This document shows, one piece after another, positions 60,164-64,000 of a stretch of 64,000 nucleotides of DNA. The first letter of the stretch is position 1. The number at the start of each line of letters is the position of its first letter. The position numbers were made by a program, and so were the translations under genes. The notes beneath the pieces were generated by a model that saw only the letters and a program-made list of their open reading frames with translations, had not been told where the DNA came from and made no database searches. This stretch comes from Proteiniphilum sp. UBA5384 (GTDB taxonomy: Bacteria; Bacteroidota; Bacteroidia; Bacteroidales; Dysgonomonadaceae), in contig NZ_DHOS01000010.1 of assembly GCF_002410825.1 (NCBI RefSeq), positions 169,827 to 233,826 of the forward strand, read 5' to 3'.

Positions 60164-63100
60164 TTACTGGCTGTTATGCTCGAGCGAATAGAGCATTGCC
60201 CAATAAATCATGTTGCCGAACATCTGGGAGTTGTATACGTCGTATTTAGTACCACTACCGAATCCGGATCTGAGTATCGGCCTTTTTTCATCATCAATCA
60301 AGAACGGACACGAAATGGAACTTGTGTTTTGCTTATAGGATGAAACAAAACCTCCGTCGCCAATCCATATCAAGCCCAGCTCTTTGTGCCTGAGCGCAAC
60401 TGGTTCAGTAGCAGTGGGATAGGGTGTACTTGAGATATCTTGCCCGTTGGAATAGACAATTACCTTATCCAGATGATTGGAGAAGTTGGTAACCATGCAG
60501 CTTTGCGAAGTATCATCCCCCCACTGCTTGCCCCTCAAGTCTCCAAAGGGCCCGTTAAGGACAAGGTCGTCTGCATTGTTACTATCCGGTGTCGGTAATT
60601 TGTACACGGCACCTGGTACATTGATACGGGTTTGTCCGATATTGGAGTCACCAAAAACCTTTTGCATCAGGGACTGGACACTATTGGCATTTCCTTCATT
60701 GAGTGCAAGTAATACGCCACCCTTTTCCAAATATTCCAAAAATAGGTCTGCCAGTACCGGACTGATATACAAATCATATCCCAAGACAATTATTTCCGGT
60801 TTATCTGTATTAATATATGACCGGAGTTCATTGAGTTGTGCTTCTGTTACAGCAGTATTATATCTAAAATCTTTGAATTCAAATCCTGCCGATTGTACTG
60901 TGCTTTCAGACGTAATCCCGAAGTTATTCGGTGAACTCAGGAAGGTGTTCGCAGAAATACCGCCGTTTAGAGGATGGGTTAGTGCCACGTTATAGCCAAA
61001 CGTTTCATAAGGGGCAATTCCCACAATTTTCATCTTAGGGATAGGGAATATCAACGTGACGGTAACCTCTTCAAACTTGTTTTCGGTATTCTCGAAGACC
61101 ACATCCACATGGCCGCTAAAGGTGCGGTCGTTCACAACGGTGAACGTGACCGGCTCACCGGAGACGTTATATCCTCCGGAACCGCCCACCCTCAGGTTGT
61201 CGCCGGGTTTGAGGGCGAAGAATGTTTTCCCCGTTTCGGATGGGTATTCGTTGATTTCCTTTATCTGCCACGAGGTATTGCAACGTACCGGCAGGGTATA
61301 GGTGCTCCCGTTGAGCAGGTAACTGGATTCGGGAGTGGCGATGAAGCTGTAAACGATCTGGCGCAGCATGATGCTCACGCTGGCGTATGTGATGCCGTTG
61401 GAGACTGTGAAATCTACCTTGGAGGTCTTGTCCAGGAACGGGGTGTTTGCCGCCTCCACGGGGTCAACCGCCGCCGGTTGTACATCATAGGTTATCGGGC
61501 CTGTTCCTCCCGAAAGCACCCCGCTTTCGGGCGCGCCTGAACCCGACGGGAACGGATTGGCGGCTAACGGAGTGTTTGACACCGTCACATCGGCAGACAG
61601 CGGGGTCCAGACGACCTTGAATGACTGTGTTGCGGGAATCTGGCCTACACCGGCGTCGAACACCAGTTCGGTCAGTGGTTCATTGGTCACGGGATCGACG
61701 ATATCGAGGCTTATGTGCGGTATGATGGTTTGGGTTACGGTTACCGGATAGCGCAGCCGGCCTGCGGCGAACCATACGACCACGGTGCGGTCGGCGCCCG
61801 TGTCGTTGACGTCATAGGTCATGACAATTTTCGTTTTCTCGTCCGCATCTCCCGTCTGGGGGGTAAGCGTGAGCCAGTCCTTGTCCACGCCATCCGTGGC
61901 ACTCTCTATCTTGTCGATATGCCATCCCGACTGAGTGTCGGTATCGTAATCGGTGAACACATACAGTACGTTGTCGTCTCCTTCTTCGGTACATTCATCC
62001 CGGAAAAAGGTGAACTCGTCCCGGCTCACGCTCAGGACGAATTGCCCGTCGAAGGCGATGTTGCCCATATTGACTTCGTTCCACTCCAGCACTTCGGTCT
62101 CGATATTTACGGGACCCGACTCAAAAGCGGTTTGGGAGTCTTCATGACCCGGACCTGACACCTTATTGATGCTGAATATGTAGCGGTGGTTGCGGAGCAC
62201 GTCGAGGTATTGTTGTGAGGCGCCGTTGCCTTGTGAGAAATCCACCCGGTAATAGGTGGCGGGGCCGTCGTTGGTAAAGTCACCGTCGCCATTGGCATCC
62301 CACACTCCTTTAATTACCAGGCAGGTGCGGTTGGTCAGCCCTTTCGCTTCGGTGTGGGCTCCGTCGCTGTGGTTCTCGGCTTCGAAAATATATATTTCCC
62401 TTTCGCATAGCAAGCCGTCGGGAGTGATGATGTCGTCACCATAAGTGAGGGGTCCTTTGGTCAGCGTGGACGATGTCGGCACATTGGGTTTGGTGGCCCT
62501 CGGCGCGTTGGGGTCGGTGGTTGTGTCCCAGTCGGCCGTATTCGGCACGACGCTTCCCCGGGTATTGTAGTTATAGACATCCACGCCGGTCAGCTTGAAA
62601 TTGGTGACCGCATCGGCTATCTTCACGTCCACCCGCGCCACCATACGGGTAAGCTTGATGCCGGTGAGATTGGTGTTGTCGTTGATGGTGACCGTGCCGG
62701 CGTCGCCCCACATGGGGAAAGGGGTATATGGGTTGGTGGGCCACTTCCCGCCTGCCGGCATGGCGGCTTCCAGTTGGGCAAGGATCGCATCCTTGTCGAG
62801 ACCATCGAGGGTGAGTCCCGCTATCTTGTCGCGTACGTTGGTCAGTATGACCACGTTGAAACTGCCCTGCCGCATGTTCACGGTGAAGGTCTTCAGGCGG
62901 TTGTTGGTACCGCTGCCCGTAATGGCCGACCCGCTGCACCCGGTCCTGTAGACATAATCTCCGGTGGTGGGGTCGAAAACCAGGATGTCTACCTCGTTTA
63001 CGTCGTTCTCATTACTCTGTGATATCGCCCTTAGGGGGGAGGGGGTACTTGTACCCGGCACCTGGATGGAAAAGGTGACGGCGGATTCTCCTTTTGTCTT

Positions 63101-63208
63101 TCCCCCGACCGGGGGATAGAGGTCGTCCGACGAACAGGAAGCAAGTATCAGCACGGGGAGTATCCCTGCAAGGAGCTTCCGGAATGTATTACGAAATGTA
63201 CTGATCAT
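60164..63208 (-). CDS. Large multidomain fimbrillin, probable tip protein
   Basis: The 1014-residue lipoprotein has lipobox LASC (Cys25). A fimbrillin region spans about 45-390, with an R-A cleavage site at Arg60 (PLR-AIS) and NDVNEVDILVFDP as its first strand. A BACON-like module lies at about 395-500 (FTFFRDEC, then WLTLTPQTGDADEKTKI), and beta repeats follow to about 720. The last 290 residues are different: KPEIIVLGYDLYISPVLADL and LEKGGVLLALNEGNA recall class I glutamine-amidotransferase-like folds used in carbohydrate-active and surface proteins. No catalytic Cys-His pair is clear, so a binding role is likelier. It follows the FimB/Mfa2 gene. Confidence 0.78.
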   Translation of the reverse strand: MISTFRNTFRKLLAGILPVLILASCSSDDLYPPVGGKTKGESAVTFSIQVPGTSTPSPLRAISQSNENDVNEVDILVFDPTTGDYVYRTGCSGSAITGSGTNNRLKTFTVNMRQGSFNVVILTNVRDKIAGLTLDGLDKDAILAQLEAAMPAGGKWPTNPYTPFPMWGDAGTVTINDNTNLTGIKLTRMVARVDVKIADAVTNFKLTGVDVYNYNTRGSVVPNTADWDTTTDPNAPRATKPNVPTSSTLTKGPLTYGDDIITPDGLLCEREIYIFEAENHSDGAHTEAKGLTNRTCLVIKGVWDANGDGDFTNDGPATYYRVDFSQGNGASQQYLDVLRNHRYIFSINKVSGPGHEDSQTAFESGPVNIETEVLEWNEVNMGNIAFDGQFVLSVSRDEFTFFRDECTEEGDDNVLYVFTDYDTDTQSGWHIDKIESATDGVDKDWLTLTPQTGDADEKTKIVMTYDVNDTGADRTVVVWFAAGRLRYPVTVTQTIIPHISLDIVDPVTNEPLTELVFDAGVGQIPATQSFKVVWTPLSADVTVSNTPLAANPFPSGSGAPESGVLSGGTGPITYDVQPAAVDPVEAANTPFLDKTSKVDFTVSNGITYASVSIMLRQIVYSFIATPESSYLLNGSTYTLPVRCNTSWQIKEINEYPSETGKTFFALKPGDNLRVGGSGGYNVSGEPVTFTVVNDRTFSGHVDVVFENTENKFEEVTVTLIFPIPKMKIVGIAPYETFGYNVALTHPLNGGISANTFLSSPNNFGITSESTVQSAGFEFKDFRYNTAVTEAQLNELRSYINTDKPEIIVLGYDLYISPVLADLFLEYLEKGGVLLALNEGNANSVQSLMQKVFGDSNIGQTRINVPGAVYKLPTPDSNNADDLVLNGPFGDLRGKQWGDDTSQSCMVTNFSNHLDKVIVYSNGQDISSTPYPTATEPVALRHKELGLIWIGDGGFVSSYKQNTSSISCPFLIDDEKRPILRSGFGSGTKYDVYNSQMFGNMIYWAMLYSLEHNSQ

Positions 63209-63239
63209 AATTCTATCGTTTCTTTGTCTTGGTTATTCT

Positions 63240-64000
63240 TTAAAATTCTTTCCAGACGGCATCTTCTCCCCACGGAGATATGGATACACTGACGGAAAGG
63301 AGCGTTTTCAATTCAATCAACACATGGGTCGCAAGCCCTTTTTGCACCGATACCGGTGTTTGTGATGCGTCTTTGGAGACGGCGACTATCAACTCGTCGC
63401 CGTGATAGATCTCTATGGTTATTTGCTGCGACGGGAACAGGTTGAACGGGGGGATGGTGAATTCTTCCGCACTACCGTTAGTGACGAAAGTGCCCTCGGG
63501 GCGATACGCCACCTTGTCGCCATAGAGGTTGCCCCGGAAATCGATGCCCGAGGAAGTCTCACGTACGACCACCGTATAGTTGTCGTCGTTGTAGCCTGCA
63601 AATTCTTTCAGGTTGCGGATGGTGATGTCCATCTGACCGGTCTCCCTGTATATGGGGAGGGTATGCGTGCCCGTGGTTTCCCCGGCGGGGAGGTGGATGT
63701 CGCCCCGGAACAGGTCGTCGGGCGAAAGGCGGTAGTCGCCGCCCTGTGGGGCGGGCAACAGGGTGATGCCGCACTCGTCCATGGGTGTGCCGGGCAGCGG
63801 CTGCGGCACTTTTTGATGACCCCCCGCCAGGTTACTCCATGCCACGACGTGGATACCCCCCTCCGTGGGCGGGATGACGGTAATGTTTTCCCCGATCTTG
63901 GTGTCGACCTTTTCCAGGAAGCGTTTCTCCCCGTCGAATATAAACATTACCACGTCGCCTGCCTCTTCCCGTGTGAGTTCCTTGCCATCGTTGTCATAAG
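63240..64000 (-). CDS. FimB/Mfa2-family lipoprotein, N-terminus outside window
   Basis: The frame is open to the window edge, so the signal peptide and start are missing and the GTG at 63953 is not the true start. The visible 253 codons begin YDNDGKELTREEAGDVVMFIF and show the family features: a first-domain strand, GGIHVVAWSNLAGGH and a second sandwich ending PWGEDAVWKEF. FimB/Mfa2 proteins anchor fimbriae in the outer membrane. It is encoded 31 bases before the large fimbrillin, so this is a second fimbrial locus whose main part lies beyond the window. Confidence 0.82.
   Translation of the reverse strand, partial: YDNDGKELTREEAGDVVMFIFDGEKRFLEKVDTKIGENITVIPPTEGGIHVVAWSNLAGGHQKVPQPLPGTPMDECGITLLPAPQGGDYRLSPDDLFRGDIHLPAGETTGTHTLPIYRETGQMDITIRNLKEFAGYNDDNYTVVVRETSSGIDFRGNLYGDKVAYRPEGTFVTNGSAEEFTIPPFNLFPSQQITIEIYHGDELIVAVSKDASQTPVSVQKGLATHVLIELKTLLSVSVSISPWGEDAVWKEF

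Noticed and set aside
1..64000. CRISPR arrays, tRNA, rRNA, insertion sequences, phage genes
   Set aside because: I looked for regular spaced repeats, cloverleaf arms, transposase and phage motifs and found none that could be supported.

Overview
The window is chromosomal DNA from a Bacteroidales bacterium, most like the Dysgonomonadaceae/Porphyromonadaceae group (Proteiniphilum or Petrimonas type); the genus is an inference. Pointers are the division/cell-wall cluster in Bacteroidetes order without murF or ddl, glycine-lipid acyltransferase genes next to it, two Mfa/Fim-type (type V) fimbrial loci with DUF3575 and DUF3868/OmpA partners, and promoters matching the phylum consensus TTTG / TAnnTTTG instead of -35/-10. 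No rRNA, tRNA, CRISPR array, transposase or phage gene was seen.

Layout. 1-9.8 kb: housekeeping genes: partial mgtE, rsmD with a DUF3822 gene and a membrane-anchored hypothetical, a RecD-like helicase, rsmI with a conserved partner, a coiled-coil lipoprotein, a HAD phosphatase, and arginine deiminase with flavodoxin. 10.1-13.0 kb: an uncharacterised three-gene export system (NEW3-domain protein, ABC ATPase, ABC permease). 13.0-16.1 kb: an M23 peptidase and the glsA/glsB-like pair. 16.4-32.2 kb: the dcw cluster mraZ-rsmH-ftsL-ftsI-murE-mraY-murD-ftsW-murG-murC-ftsQ-ftsA-ftsZ, all on the plus strand. It has a candidate MraZ operator at its head, a candidate internal promoter before ftsQ, and a 60-bp hairpin-forming repeat behind ftsI, murD and ftsZ, with a decayed copy behind murG. 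32.3-42.6 kb: yqeY, a hypothetical, trxB, a LolA-like protein, ftsK, tpx, uvrA and a lytic transglycosylase.

42.7-64 kb is an accessory surface-structure region on the minus strand. Locus 1 (56.1 to 42.7 kb in transcription order) encodes a very large secreted repeat protein, DUF3575, DUF3868/OmpA/TPR, a major Mfa1-like fimbrillin, a strong GC-rich terminator, a FimB/Mfa2-like anchor, two accessory fimbrillin lipoproteins, a leucine-rich-repeat lipoprotein and a frameshifted remnant. The large protein's gene is split by a -1 frame change at an A7 tract, which puts its likely C-terminal sorting domain out of frame. Its upstream region holds an unusual set of nested palindromes. A YafQ-type toxin-antitoxin module, a TPR-membrane-HTH regulator, a small beta-barrel protein and a short AraC-type regulator separate locus 1 from locus 2 (63.9 to 60.2 kb). 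Locus 2 has a partial FimB/Mfa2 protein and a 1014-residue fimbrillin with a BACON-like domain and an unusual C-terminal domain, probably a tip protein.

How it fits together: much of the window serves the envelope, through peptidoglycan synthesis and division, glycine lipids, murein hydrolases, LolA-like lipoprotein handling and many lipoproteins, followed by two pilus systems. Statements on base composition are by eye, not computed.
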